A DNA stretch of 64,000 bases from QHWT01 sp963755695 (GCA_963755695.1 CAVWLB010000008.1:372001-436000), one strand, 5' to 3'; shown: positions 44,334 through 53,162, counted from the stretch's first letter. A program made the numbers and translations. The notes: generated from the letters alone by a model not told the origin.

Positions 44334-45035
44334 TCATCCCTTGCGCGGAGGGCGCGACGGTCTCAGCTCCACGCGGCTCGCCAGACTCCGCGAATTCAAC
44401 GTCACGAGATCGACGACCACCTCGGCGACCTCCTCCGGCGCGCTCTTCCAGTCGGCTTCACCGCCGAAGCCGCGATCCCCGAAACCCGTCGACACCGAAC
44501 CCGGCATCACGTAGCTGACCCGAATATTGTCGTAGCGGACCTCCTGCATCAGCGCCTCGCTGAAGGCATTCAACGCCGCCTTCGACGCGCAATATGCTGC
44601 GCCGCCGGCAAAGGCATTCTTCCCGGCGAGGCTGCTGATGTTGAGGATGTAGCCACCGCCGCGACGCTTCATCTCCGGAATTGCCGCGCGACAGCAATAG
44701 AACACCCCCGACAGATTGGTGTCGAGAACCTGCTGCCACTCTTCGAGCGGCAGGTCGGCGACGTTGGCGAACCTGCCGATGCCGGCATTGTTCACGAGCA
44801 CGTCGACGCCGCCAAACCGCTGCACCGCCTGGTTGACCAGTCGATCGGCGTCAGCGACCTTGCGAACGTCGGCAGCGACCGCGAGCACTTTGTCGCCGGC
44901 CCCCAGCGCGCCAGCCGCCTTCTGCAGCTCATCTTCCTTCCGTGCCGAGATCACAACCTGCATGCCTCGAGCGACGAAGGCTTTCGCGATCGCGAAGCCG
45001 ATGCCTTTGGAACTACCGGTGATGATGGCGATCAT
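44334..45035 (-). CDS. Short-chain dehydrogenase/reductase (3-oxoacyl-ACP reductase-like)
   Basis: 233 residues. Classical SDR: IAIITGSSKGIGFAIAKAFV (TGxxxGIG), VLVNNAGIGRFANV (NNAG), catalytic Ser in ILNISSLAGKNAF and YCASK (YxxxK). NAD(P)H-dependent oxidoreductase of unknown substrate, close to FabG. Upstream of the kinase gene with no gap. Start at the ATG at 45035. Confidence 0.92.
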   Translation of the reverse strand: MIAIITGSSKGIGFAIAKAFVARGMQVVISARKEDELQKAAGALGAGDKVLAVAADVRKVADADRLVNQAVQRFGGVDVLVNNAGIGRFANVADLPLEEWQQVLDTNLSGVFYCCRAAIPEMKRRGGGYILNISSLAGKNAFAGGAAYCASKAALNAFSEALMQEVRYDNIRVSYVMPGSVSTGFGDRGFGGEADWKSAPEEVAEVVVDLVTLNSRSLASRVELRPSRPPRKG

Positions 45036-45235
45036 AAGTAGACCTTGTCGGTGCTAAGTGCAAAGTGCTACGTGTTGCGTGCCAGGTGCGGCGGGTGCCT
45101 CGTGCTCGGTGCATCTGGATGTGCCAAACCTCCATTAATGCTACGGCGAAGGGTGCGCACCCTAGCACCTTAGCACCTTGCACCAACCGCACTTAGCACG
45201 TAGCACGTAGCACTCTTGCACGTAGCACCCTCTGC
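45036..45235. repeat. Word-repeat block, TAGCAC / GTGCTA inverted arms
   Basis: Left part AAGTGCAAAGTGCTACGTGT and right part TTAGCACGTAGCACGTAGCA are inverse words about 100 bases apart in the divergent SDR/MDH-like spacer, giving a possible large hairpin. Confidence 0.85.
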
Positions 45236-45261
45236 CCCCTCCACTAGAATAGTGCACGGAG

Positions 45262-46101
45262 ATGACTCTGATCGCGGTGATCGGCGCAGGCCCGACGGGG
45301 GGCGCGCTCGCGCGTACGCTGGCCGGGCGCAGCCGCGTCAGCGAAGTGCGCCTCATCGATCCCGAGGGGCGCATCGCGGACGGCAAGGCACTCGATATCC
45401 TTCAATCATCACCGATCGAGCAGTTCAGCGCGCGCGTGACGGCCGCGGGCAGCATCCCGGCGGCGGCCGGGGCCGACGCGATCGTGCTGGCAGACCTCGT
45501 CGCTACTGGAGAAATCGGCGGAGAGGCCGGGCTCGCGTTGCTCCGGCAGCTTGCCAGGCTCGATACGAGTGCGCCGATCCTCTTCGCGGGCGGAGCCCAG
45601 CGCGAGCTGATGGTCCGCGGGCTGGATGAACTGCACCTCTCGCCGCGGCGGCTGATTGGATCGGCGCCGCTGGCGCTCGAATCATCCGTCCGCGCGTTCA
45701 CCGCCGCACTCCTCGACGGAAGTCCAACCGATCTCTCCATCGGCATCGCCGGCGTGCCGCCGCGGGACGCCGTGATCGGATGGGACGCCGCAACCGCGTT
45801 CAATCAACCCATTGCCGCCGTGCTCGCGGCACACCACATGGCCGCGCTCTCGTCGCGGTTGCCGGCGTTGTGGCCACCGCCGGCCTATACGCTCGCGAGC
45901 GCCGCCGCGCGCATCGCCGAGGCGCTCGCCGTCGGAACACGCCGGCGCTACACCTGCTTCGCGGCAGTCGACGTATCCGGCGCAGGACGCAACCTGGTGG
46001 CAGCAGTGCCGGTCGAAATTGTGAGAGGTGGAATCGGGAAGGTGATCGAGCCGGCGCTCAGCCGTCACGAGCGTACGGCCTTCGAAAACGGATTGCGGTA
46101 G
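45262..46101 (+). CDS. Malate/lactate dehydrogenase-like protein lacking catalytic residues
   Basis: 279 residues. Starts with a Rossmann fold like LDH/MDH (MTLIAVIGAGPTGGALARTL ... VRLIDPEGRIADGKALDILQ), and a C-terminal half of matching length. The segment where MDH has (G)xPRKPGM(S/T)R is ADLVATGEIGGEAGLALLRQ, without the substrate-binding Args, and the catalytic His region is VPPRDAVIGWDAATAF with no His. It is therefore probably not a malate or lactate dehydrogenase in function. The stop codon TAG is the TAG of a GTAGGGC palindrome. Confidence 0.75.
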   Translation: MTLIAVIGAGPTGGALARTLAGRSRVSEVRLIDPEGRIADGKALDILQSSPIEQFSARVTAAGSIPAAAGADAIVLADLVATGEIGGEAGLALLRQLARLDTSAPILFAGGAQRELMVRGLDELHLSPRRLIGSAPLALESSVRAFTAALLDGSPTDLSIGIAGVPPRDAVIGWDAATAFNQPIAAVLAAHHMAALSSRLPALWPPPAYTLASAAARIAEALAVGTRRRYTCFAAVDVSGAGRNLVAAVPVEIVRGGIGKVIEPALSRHERTAFENGLR

Positions 46102-46121
46102 GGCGCGTCTTTAGACGCGCC
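46098..46121 (+). repeat. GTAGGGC palindromic repeat, copy 7
   Basis: GTA then GGCGCGTCTTTAGACGCGCC with the extra G, identical to copy 2. Its TAG is the stop codon of the MDH-like gene. Confidence 0.85.
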
Positions 46122-46159
46122 GAAAAAGTGGAGCCGTCACGAGCGTACGGCGTTTGAGA

Positions 46160-46290
46160 ATGGGCCTGTGATGAGTGAACGGCTCAGGACCCACGGCTCA
46201 GGACTCATGTCGGCTTTGGCCATGACGGCTTAAAACCGTGAGTCGGCTTGAGCCATGAGTCATCAGCCATAAACCGGTCGAGTCGTGAGA
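46160..46290. repeat. Word-repeat block, GGCTCA / TGAGCC words
   Basis: ACGGCTCAGGACCCACGGCT words on the left and CGTGAGTCGGCTTGAGCC words on the right, inverse to each other; same family as 4.2 kb. Confidence 0.7.
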
Positions 46291-46298
46291 CCCGCCCA

Positions 46299-46404
46299 AA
46301 AAAACGAGCGGGCTGGGATCAGCACGGAGCGGCGGAGTAGCGACACAGAGGATAAACCTCGAACGCTGCTTCGCGTCTCCGCGCTGATACCAGCCCGCTC
46401 GTGA
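46299..46404 (-). terminator. Long-stem Rho-independent terminator of the sigma gene
   Basis: On the minus strand CGAGCGGGCTGGTATCAGC pairs with GCTGATCCCAGCCCGCTCG (one mismatch) around a roughly 55-base insert that can itself fold, followed directly by T7. It lies 15 bases after the sigma-factor stop. Confidence 0.75.
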
Positions 46405-46418
46405 GCGAACTGAGATTG

Positions 46419-47036
46419 TCAGTTTACAGCGTCACGCCCGTGAAGATCCAGTCCTTCTGCAAAATCGCCGAGGTGCTTGCGAAGAATCAGCCGGCCGCGA
46501 TGAAGTCGCGACTTCAGCGTCTGCGGCTTGATCCGAAGCACCGCGCTCGCTTCCTCGGTCGAGAGCCCCTGTATATCCCGCAACAGGACGGGAATCCGAT
46601 ACACGTTTGGCAGGTGGGTCAACGCCTCGACGAGCTTCGCTCGCATCTCGCTTCGAAGTACCTGATCGTCGGCAAGCGACGTCCAGTCGGCCGGCTCCGG
46701 CCGCACGTGTTCGGTCGACTCGGTTTCGATATCAAGCGACGGCACCTCCGCCGGACGGCTGAACCGCGCGGTGCGCAGCCGCGACATGGCCGTGTTGAAC
46801 GTAATCCGGTATATCCAGGAAGAAAGCGCGGCGTCCCCACGGAAGGCGTCAATCTTTCGATACACCTTCATCAGGACGTCCTGCGAGACTTCCTCCGCAT
46901 CTTCCCAGTTTTTCAAGTACCGAAACGCGAGCTGCTGAATCCTCGGACCGTAGAGGGACGCCAGATCGGTCACGGCTGAGCCGTCCTTGGCGCGCATGCG
47001 GCCGATCAGATCGCGTTCTGAAACTTGCTGACGCAT
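46419..47036 (-). CDS. RpoE-like ECF sigma factor
   Basis: 205 residues from the ATG at 47036, with GAGG upstream; a TTG 24 bases earlier is less likely. Region 2: YGPRIQQLAFRYLKNWEDAE, EEVSQDVLMKVYRKIDAFRG, SSWIYRITFNTAMSRLR. Region 4: LVEALTHLPNVYRIPVLLRD, IQGLSTEEASAVLRIKPQTL, KSRLHRGRLILRKHL. No anti-sigma gene is adjacent; the neighbouring gene downstream is the MDH-like one, convergent. Followed by a strong terminator. Confidence 0.92.
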   Translation of the reverse strand: MRQQVSERDLIGRMRAKDGSAVTDLASLYGPRIQQLAFRYLKNWEDAEEVSQDVLMKVYRKIDAFRGDAALSSWIYRITFNTAMSRLRTARFSRPAEVPSLDIETESTEHVRPEPADWTSLADDQVLRSEMRAKLVEALTHLPNVYRIPVLLRDIQGLSTEEASAVLRIKPQTLKSRLHRGRLILRKHLGDFAEGLDLHGRDAVN

Positions 47037-47104
47037 TTCTGTGGCCTCCGTGACAGACAAAACACCACAGGAGGTGGGCTTTATTCCGCGATTTGCAAAG
47101 ATCT

Positions 47105-47761
47105 TTAAGAACTGGCGGATGAGAGACTTACGCGATCGAATACGAGGGCAAACTGACGCGCGGCCTGCTCTTCGACCTCGACCATTGGCACTTTACGGCC
47201 GAGCAATCGCTCCATCGACGTGACCCCTTTGTCGGCGATGCCGCACGGAACGATCAATCGAAAATGGTCGAGGTTGGTGTTCACGTTGAGCGCAAAGCCG
47301 TGGCTCGTCACCCAGCGCGAGATGCGGACACCAATTGCCGCGAGCTTCTCGGATCCGACCCAGATGCCCGTCAGTCCCGCAACTCGTCCCGCCTCAATGC
47401 CGAATACCCCGACCGTTCGGATCAGGACCTCTTCGAGATCGCGAACGTATCGATGCACATCGCAGCGGTCAGGTTTGAGATCGAGGATTGGATAGCCGAC
47501 GAGCTGACCGGGGCCGTGATAGGTCACGTCGCCGCCGCGCCCGGTCTCGAAGAGCGCCACGCCCCGTGCCGCCAGCGACTCGGGCGTCTCGAGCAGGTGC
47601 GAACGATCGTTGCGCGCCCGCACACCAAGCGTGATCACCGGCGGATGCTCGAGCAGCAGCAGCTGATCGGCGATACGGCCAGCCTTCCGATCCTCGACGA
47701 GATGCTGCTGGAGCTCGAGCGCGTCCTGATAGCCGATGACGCCGAGGCGTCTTACATCCAT
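47105..47761 (-). CDS. lipB: Octanoyl-[ACP]:protein octanoyltransferase LipB
   Basis: 218 residues. Signature TGRGGDVTYHGPGQLVGYPI, SHGFALNVNTNLDHF, and catalytic Cys in IVPCGIADKGVTSME with the conserved Lys. Transfers octanoate from ACP to lipoyl domains, the first step of lipoylation. Overlaps the 3' end of the E2 gene by 10 bases, so the enzyme needed to prime E2 is coexpressed with it; lipA is not in the window. Confidence 0.95.
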   Translation of the reverse strand: MDVRRLGVIGYQDALELQQHLVEDRKAGRIADQLLLLEHPPVITLGVRARNDRSHLLETPESLAARGVALFETGRGGDVTYHGPGQLVGYPILDLKPDRCDVHRYVRDLEEVLIRTVGVFGIEAGRVAGLTGIWVGSEKLAAIGVRISRWVTSHGFALNVNTNLDHFRLIVPCGIADKGVTSMERLLGRKVPMVEVEEQAARQFALVFDRVSLSSASS

Positions 47762-49086
47762 GCTTCGTCGAACCGCTCGAGCCGTTCCTTGATGAACGAG
47801 AGAAACCGTCCCGCGTCTGCGCCGTCGATCAAGCGGTGATCGTACCCGAGCGACAGGTGACAGGTCGGCCTGATCGCAATCGCGTCGTCGATCACGATCG
47901 CCCGCTTCTCGATGCCGCCGACGCCGAGAATCGCGACCTGCGGTTGATTGATCAATGGCAGGCCGTAGACGGCGCCAAACACACCGGGATTGGTGATGGT
48001 GAACGTGCCCGCCTGGACTTCTTCCGGATTGAGCTTCTTCGAACGCGCCCGCGCGGCGAGATCATCAATCGCGCGGCTCAGGCCCAGCAGGTTCTTCTCG
48101 TCCGCGTTCCTGATCACCGGCACGATCAATCCCTGGTCGAGCGCCACCGCAATGCCGAGATTGATGTCCTTCTTGTAGACGATGTTGTCGCCGTCGAGCG
48201 AGGCATTGACGACCGGAAACGCACGCAGCGCGTCGACGACCACTTTGGCGATGAGCGCGGTGAATGTCAGCTTCCCGCCAGCGCGCTCGTACTCCCCCTT
48301 CTTCTTCTCGCGCAATTGCGCGAGCCGCCCGAAGTTGACCTCGTAGACCGAGTACACGTGCGGCGAGGTGCGCGCGCTCAGCACCATGTGCTCGGCGATC
48401 TTCTTGCGCATGATCGTCATGGGAACGACCTGCGTACGCTCGCCTGGCCTGAACACGGGACCCGGCGCAGGTGCTTGCGACGGCGCCCGCGCCTCGACCG
48501 GAGCCGGAGCGATGGCGGCGGCGCCCGATTCGATGAACCCGAGGATGTCCTGCTTCGTCACCCGTCCGCTGATGCCAGTGCCCTGAATCCGTTGGATGTC
48601 GACGTTGTGCTCGCGCGCGATCCGTCTGACGAGTGGGGATGACTTCTGACGGCGGAGTTCTTCCTTCGACCCGGTGGCCCGGCTCGGCATCCTCCCGTCA
48701 ACTTCCTGGCTTTCGGTTTCACCCGGAGCCTCAACCGATGCCACGGCCGCGACTGCCGGCCCCGCCTCGGGTTGACCGACCGCCGCTTGCGGCATCTCCG
48801 AAGTGTCACGCCGGACGGTGGACTCGGCCTTCTCAGCCGCCTTCTCGCCCGCGCCGCCGATCACCGCCACCACCGAGTTGACCGGAACCGTCTCTCCTTC
48901 CTTGACCTTGATCTCGGTCAGCACGCCCGCGCCGGGGGAAGGAATTTCGGCGTCCACCTTGTCGGTTGAAATCTCGAACAGCGGCTCGTCGCGATCGACC
49001 GCGTCGCCAACCTTTTTGATCCATCGGACAATGGTGCCTTCCGCGATCGACTCCCCCATCTGGGGCATCACGACGTTTGTCGCCAT
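47752..49086 (-). CDS. 2-oxoacid dehydrogenase E2 (dihydrolipoamide acyltransferase)
   Basis: 444 residues. Lipoyl domain at the N-terminus with Lys43 in EISTDKVDAEIPSP. Hinge rich in Ala/Pro/Glu. Peripheral subunit-binding domain SSPLVRRIAREHNVDIQRIQ with GTGISGRVTKQDI. Catalytic domain to the end with YDHRLIDGADAGRFL (active His and Asp). Split E1 alpha/beta plus a single lipoyl domain suggests the branched-chain or a pyruvate-type complex; sequence alone does not separate them. Third last gene of the lpd-E1a-E1b-E2-lipB operon. Confidence 0.93.
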   Translation of the reverse strand: MATNVVMPQMGESIAEGTIVRWIKKVGDAVDRDEPLFEISTDKVDAEIPSPGAGVLTEIKVKEGETVPVNSVVAVIGGAGEKAAEKAESTVRRDTSEMPQAAVGQPEAGPAVAAVASVEAPGETESQEVDGRMPSRATGSKEELRRQKSSPLVRRIAREHNVDIQRIQGTGISGRVTKQDILGFIESGAAAIAPAPVEARAPSQAPAPGPVFRPGERTQVVPMTIMRKKIAEHMVLSARTSPHVYSVYEVNFGRLAQLREKKKGEYERAGGKLTFTALIAKVVVDALRAFPVVNASLDGDNIVYKKDINLGIAVALDQGLIVPVIRNADEKNLLGLSRAIDDLAARARSKKLNPEEVQAGTFTITNPGVFGAVYGLPLINQPQVAILGVGGIEKRAIVIDDAIAIRPTCHLSLGYDHRLIDGADAGRFLSFIKERLERFDEAWM

Positions 49087-49087
49087 A

Positions 49088-50062
49088 TCAGTACTTTACC
49101 AACCTCTTCGCCCCGTCGACCATCTTCTCCACACTCGGCAGGAAGGCGGCCTCGAGCGGCGGGGCATACGGGACCGGCGCATCCTCCGACGCGATCCGCA
49201 TGATCGGCGCATCGAGATATTCGAACGCGTCCTCGGCAATGATCGCGGCCAGTTCTCCGCCGATACCGCCGGTCCGGCGCGCCTCGTAGAGCAGCAGCGC
49301 GCGGCTGGTCTTGGCCACCGACGCGAGAATCGCCTCGCGATCGAGCGGCGCGAGGCTGCGCAGATCCAGCACCTCCGCCTGCACGCCTTCCGCCTCGAGA
49401 TGCTTCGCGGCCTCGAGCGCGGTGTGGACCATCGCCCCGAACGTGACGATCGTCAGATCGCTTCCTTCCCGACGCACGGCAGCCTTCCCGAGCGGGACGA
49501 TGTAGTCCTCGTCCGGCACCTCGTCCTTGATCCGGCGATACAGAAATTTGTGCTCGAAGTAGAGCACCGGGTCGTCGTCGCGGATCGCGGCTTTGAGGAG
49601 CCCCTTCGCATCGTAGGCCGTCGACGGTTCGACCATCTTCAGGCCCGGGGTGTTGAGGAAGAACGACTCGGGGTTGAGCGAGTGAAACGGCCCGCCGCCG
49701 ACGCCGCCGCCGCATGGACCACGGACGACGATAGGCACGCCGGCGCCGTTGCGGTAACGGCTGGTCGCGGCGAAGTTCGTCAGCATGTCGAAACAGCAGG
49801 CGATGAAGTCGATGAACTGGATCTCGCATACCGGCCGCATGCCCATGTAGGACGCGCCGATCGCCGATCCAACGATCGCAGTCTCGGAGATCGGGGTGTC
49901 GATGACCCGCGCTTCACCGAACTTGTCCTGCAGCCCTTCGGTGACCTTGAAGGCGCCGCCATAGGCGCCCACATCTTCGCCCATGACGAAGACCCGCTCG
50001 TCGGCGGACATTTCGTCGAACAATGCTTGGCGGATCGCTTCCAGGTAGGTGATGACAGGCAT
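49088..50062 (-). CDS. 2-oxoacid dehydrogenase E1 beta subunit
   Basis: 324 residues of the transketolase-pyrimidine-type E1 beta: EAIRQALFDEMSADERVFVM, GEDVGAYGGAFKVTEGL, the conserved DTPISETAIVGSAIGASYMG, IQFIDFIACCFDML and the C-terminal LLLYEARRTGGIGGELAAII. Pairs with E1 alpha to decarboxylate a 2-oxoacid with ThDP. One base separates it from E2. 35 bases upstream lies E1 alpha, with one palindromic repeat in the gap. Confidence 0.94.
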   Translation of the reverse strand: MPVITYLEAIRQALFDEMSADERVFVMGEDVGAYGGAFKVTEGLQDKFGEARVIDTPISETAIVGSAIGASYMGMRPVCEIQFIDFIACCFDMLTNFAATSRYRNGAGVPIVVRGPCGGGVGGGPFHSLNPESFFLNTPGLKMVEPSTAYDAKGLLKAAIRDDDPVLYFEHKFLYRRIKDEVPDEDYIVPLGKAAVRREGSDLTIVTFGAMVHTALEAAKHLEAEGVQAEVLDLRSLAPLDREAILASVAKTSRALLLYEARRTGGIGGELAAIIAEDAFEYLDAPIMRIASEDAPVPYAPPLEAAFLPSVEKMVDGAKRLVKY

Positions 50063-50077
50063 AGTGATGGTTCACGC

Positions 50078-50101
50078 GGCGCCTCTGAAGAGGCGGCCTA
50101 C
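50078..50101 (-). repeat. GTAGGGC palindromic repeat, copy 8
   Basis: GGCGCCTCTGAAGAGGCGGCC followed by TAC. Its reverse-strand TAG is the stop codon of E1 alpha. Confidence 0.75.
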
Positions 50102-51303
50102 CCCTGCTTTTCTGTTGTCGGGCGGGTCTTTAGACCCGCCGAGCGTGTGGCGAACGGCGACACCACGAACTCGATGCGCGGCTCGGCGTAGTCGTCCCCC
50201 GCGTACACGCCGCGAGTGACGGACGCGGGATCCGGCATGGGCTCGTCGACGGCCAGGTCCGCCTCCCGCGCCGCATAGTCCTTCGCCATCTTGTCGATGT
50301 CATCGAGATCGCGGTCGCCGGCGACGCTGCGCTCGACCAGCACCTGCCGGAACCGTCGCAGCGGGTCCTTCGCGGTCCACTGGTCGAGCAGCGCCTTCGG
50401 CACATATCGCGCATCGTCGTGCTGCGCATGCCCTTGCATGCGCATGGTGTCGACGCCGATCAATTGCGGCCCACCGCCGGCGCGAGCGCTGTCGACCATG
50501 CGCTTGGCAACGTCGTACACCGCCAGCATGTCGTTGCCGTCCACGAGCTCGTGCGCGATGCCGTACGAGGCCGCCCGTTCGTCGATGCGGGTGATCGCCA
50601 TCTGCTTGGAAATCGGCGTCGAGTAGGCGTACTTGTTGTCCTCGGCGACAACGACCAGAGGAATCTTCTGGACGGCGGCGAAGTTCATGCCTTCGTGAAA
50701 CGCGCCGGTGCTCGTCGCGCCGTCGCCGATCCACGCCATGGCCACGCGAGACTGGCCGCGCATTCGCGCTCCCATGGCGATACCCGCCGCGACCGGAATC
50801 GAATCACCAAGCATGCTGATCGGTCCGACTATCACCGGCTCGTCAGCATCAGGGCCAGGGGCCCCTATCCCCTCCCCCGTTTCGCGGGAATCCCTGGGGC
50901 CCCGCTCCGCTGCCAGGCTGGTTGGAATGTGCACGATGTGGATGTTGAGATCGCGTCCGCGCGAGTTCGAGGTCCCCTTCGCCATGTATTGACGGAAGAT
51001 CTCGATCGGACGCACCCCCATCGTCATCAGCGCACCCATGTTGCGGATGAGCGGCAAGACCGCATCGCGCCGCTCGAGCGCATAGGCGGTTGCCACCGAC
51101 TCCCCTTCCTGCCCGAGGCTGCGATACAAGCCGCCAATCACCTTGCTCTGACGGAAGAGGATGACGAGACGCTCTTCAACCTCGCGCGCGAGACGCGCGA
51201 AGTAATACATCTCGAGAAGCTGTTCTTGCCGGAGCCGGTCTGAAGGCCGGTCGGAATCGGCAAGCTTCCATTCGTCGGCGTTCAGGGTCGATTTGTCGGT
51301 CAT
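50098..51303 (-). CDS. 2-oxoacid dehydrogenase E1 alpha subunit
   Basis: 401 residues. E1 alpha with the ThDP-binding motif IGDGATSTGAFHEGMNFAAV and phosphorylation-loop region YRIDERAASYGIAHELVDGND-like segment, and RMQGHAQHDDARYVP near the active site. The last about 15 residues (SAGLKTRPTTEKQG) are encoded by a palindromic repeat at 50117-50140, and the stop TAG by the neighbouring repeat. So the true ancestral C-terminus was probably at about FVVSPFA. The start overlaps the lpd stop (ATGA). Confidence 0.94.
   Translation of the reverse strand: MTDKSTLNADEWKLADSDRPSDRLRQEQLLEMYYFARLAREVEERLVILFRQSKVIGGLYRSLGQEGESVATAYALERRDAVLPLIRNMGALMTMGVRPIEIFRQYMAKGTSNSRGRDLNIHIVHIPTSLAAERGPRDSRETGEGIGAPGPDADEPVIVGPISMLGDSIPVAAGIAMGARMRGQSRVAMAWIGDGATSTGAFHEGMNFAAVQKIPLVVVAEDNKYAYSTPISKQMAITRIDERAASYGIAHELVDGNDMLAVYDVAKRMVDSARAGGGPQLIGVDTMRMQGHAQHDDARYVPKALLDQWTAKDPLRRFRQVLVERSVAGDRDLDDIDKMAKDYAAREADLAVDEPMPDPASVTRGVYAGDDYAEPRIEFVVSPFATRSAGLKTRPTTEKQG
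50117..50140 (+). repeat. GTAGGGC palindromic repeat, copy 9, inside coding sequence
   Basis: GTCGGGCGGGTCTTTAGACC then CGCC. Stem differs from all others (GGGTCT/AGACCC) but pairs fully. Translated in E1 alpha as AGLKTRPT. Confidence 0.8.
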
Positions 51304-52718
51304 GTGTGAATGGGGGCGCCATGGGCCGCATGCGCCGCTTCACCCACCGCTTCCGACATCGTCGGATGCGCGTGGATCGTGCGAATGAGCTCTTCGACGG
51401 TGCACTCCAGCCGCAGCGCCAGTGTGGCCTCGGCGACCAGCTCCGTCGACCGCAGGCCGATCATGTGGACGCCGAGTACTTCGTCGTACTTCTTCTCGGC
51501 CACGATCTTCACGAAGCCCTCGGTCTCGCCGGCCATCCTGGCGCGTCCGAGTACGCCGAACTTGAAAGTACCGATACGCACGTCGTAGCCGCGCTGTTTG
51601 GCTTCCGCTTCGGTCAGGCCAACGCTTCCGATTTCCGGATCGCAGTAGGTGCATCCGGGAACCTGGCCGTAGTTGATCGGCCGGAACGGCTGGCCGGCAA
51701 TCCGCTCGGCGAGCGCGATCCCTTCGGCGGACGACAGATGCGCGAGCTGCGGGTGCCCGGGCTTGTCGAATGTAATCACGTCGCCGATCGCGGAAATGCC
51801 CGGGACGCCGGTACGGTATTGCTCGTCGACGCGGATGTACCCGCGTTCCAGCTTCAAACCAGCTTCCTCAGCCCCCAGGCCGTTGGTGACCGGGCCCCGG
51901 CCGGTCGCGACGAGCAGGATGTCCGCACTGATTTTCGTCGTCTTGCCGTCCGGGGTTTGGGCTTCGAGATCGACACCCTTTGCACTGTTCCTCGCCGCGG
52001 TGACCTTCGTGCCGGTGAGTACCTTGATGCCCTGTTTCTTGAAGGATTTCTCGAGTTCCGCCGACACCGCTTCGTCCTCGACCGGAACCAGCCGCGGCAG
52101 CAGCTCGATGATCGTGACGTCGCTCCCGAAGCGCCGGAAGATCGATCCGAACTCGACACCCACGGCGCCGCTGCCAAGGATCACGATTGACTTGGGAATC
52201 TCGCGAAGGCCGATCGCTTCGTCGCTGGTAATGATTCGCTTGCGATCGATTTCGATGCCCGGCACGCTCCGCGGCTGGGAGCCGGTGGCGACGATGATCT
52301 CCTTCTTTGCAACGAGCGTCTGCCGGTCCCCTTCGATGATCTCGACGTTGAGCTTCCCGGCGAGCCGACCGGATCCCTTGATCCAGTCGATCTTGTTCTT
52401 CTTGAAGAGAAACTCGACCCCGCCGGTGAGCCCCTTGACGATCTTGTCCTTGCGGGCGTGCACCTGGTTCATGTCGATGCCGATCGCCGCCTGGCCGAGC
52501 GTGAGACCCCAGTCCTTCCAGTCCTGAGCCACCTTCAACGCATGGGCATGCTCGAGCAGGGCCTTGGTGGGAATGCATCCCCGGTTGAGACAGGTGCCGC
52601 CGAGCACCGGCGCGCGCTCGACGACGGCAGTCTTGAGGCCGAGCTGCGCGGCACGGATGGCGGCAACGTATCCACCCGTCCCAGATCCGATCACAATCAC
52701 GTCGTATTCGTTGGGCAT
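51300..52718 (-). CDS. lpd: Dihydrolipoyl dehydrogenase (E3)
   Basis: 472 residues. FAD loop VIGSGTGGYVAAIRAAQLGL, redox-active disulfide GGTCLNRGCIPTKALLEHA, NAD loop IVILGSGAVGVEFGSIFRRF, and catalytic His-Glu at IHAHPTMSEAVGEA. Regenerates oxidised lipoamide on E2 with NAD+. First gene of the lpd-E1a-E1b-E2-lipB operon. A degenerate copy of a GTAGGC palindrome may precede it (about 52790-52808). Confidence 0.95.
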   Translation of the reverse strand: MPNEYDVIVIGSGTGGYVAAIRAAQLGLKTAVVERAPVLGGTCLNRGCIPTKALLEHAHALKVAQDWKDWGLTLGQAAIGIDMNQVHARKDKIVKGLTGGVEFLFKKNKIDWIKGSGRLAGKLNVEIIEGDRQTLVAKKEIIVATGSQPRSVPGIEIDRKRIITSDEAIGLREIPKSIVILGSGAVGVEFGSIFRRFGSDVTIIELLPRLVPVEDEAVSAELEKSFKKQGIKVLTGTKVTAARNSAKGVDLEAQTPDGKTTKISADILLVATGRGPVTNGLGAEEAGLKLERGYIRVDEQYRTGVPGISAIGDVITFDKPGHPQLAHLSSAEGIALAERIAGQPFRPINYGQVPGCTYCDPEIGSVGLTEAEAKQRGYDVRIGTFKFGVLGRARMAGETEGFVKIVAEKKYDEVLGVHMIGLRSTELVAEATLALRLECTVEELIRTIHAHPTMSEAVGEAAHAAHGAPIHT

Positions 52719-52805
52719 AGCTGTTCGAGGCGCGAGGTGCGCGGCGCGATGCGCGATTCGCGAGACGCGCCAGGCGCCGAAACGATGTGCGGCCGGCGGC
52801 CGCGC

Positions 52806-53060
52806 CTACTCCTTTTTCTTAATGGATGACAGTGGCACGAACGCGACGGTCTGGGTCGCGGGAGGTGCCGGCGCGCGTTCCTCTTCATCCGGCACCGAGG
52901 GATCGAGTCGCGCCACCTGTGATCTAAGACGCGTAAAGTCGTAGCGCAATTCCCAGTAGGACTGGTTGAGCGCCTCGAGCTTCCGCCCGACGCGGCCGGC
53001 CCGCGCCCACGCCGCCCAGGCAAGGATCACCGCCACACCTGCGATTCCCCACGCGAGCAT
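52806..53060 (-). CDS. Small membrane protein with coiled-coil
   Basis: 84 residues: one N-terminal membrane helix (MLAWGIAGVAVILAWAAWA), then a helical stretch GRKLEALNQSYWELRYDFTR with LRSQVARLD likely to form a coiled coil, then a Pro/Ala-rich tail. Not recognised. Separated from lpd by about 90 bases and divergent from the sigma54 regulator gene. Confidence 0.6.
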   Translation of the reverse strand: MLAWGIAGVAVILAWAAWARAGRVGRKLEALNQSYWELRYDFTRLRSQVARLDPSVPDEEERAPAPPATQTVAFVPLSSIKKKE

Positions 53061-53080
53061 ATCCGTTTCACGGTATCACA

Positions 53081-53135
53081 GGCTCCGGGCTTCGGGCTTC
53101 AGACTTCTGGCTGGCCCGAAGCCCGAGTTCCAGAG
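53081..53135. repeat. Word-repeat block, CTTCGGG / CCCGAAG inverted arms
   Basis: GGGCTTCGGGCTTCAG on the left and GCCCGAAGCCCGAG on the right, a compact inverted word repeat in the divergent spacer before the sigma54 regulator. Confidence 0.8.
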
Positions 53136-53162
53136 CCTGATAGAATGCCCGCGAGTTCCCCT

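Noticed and set aside
52786..52810. Eleventh copy of the GTAGGGC palindrome upstream of lpd
   Set aside because: GGCCGGCGGCCGCGCCTAC lacks the TCTTTAGA or CTCTGAAGAG centre; kept only as a possible relic.
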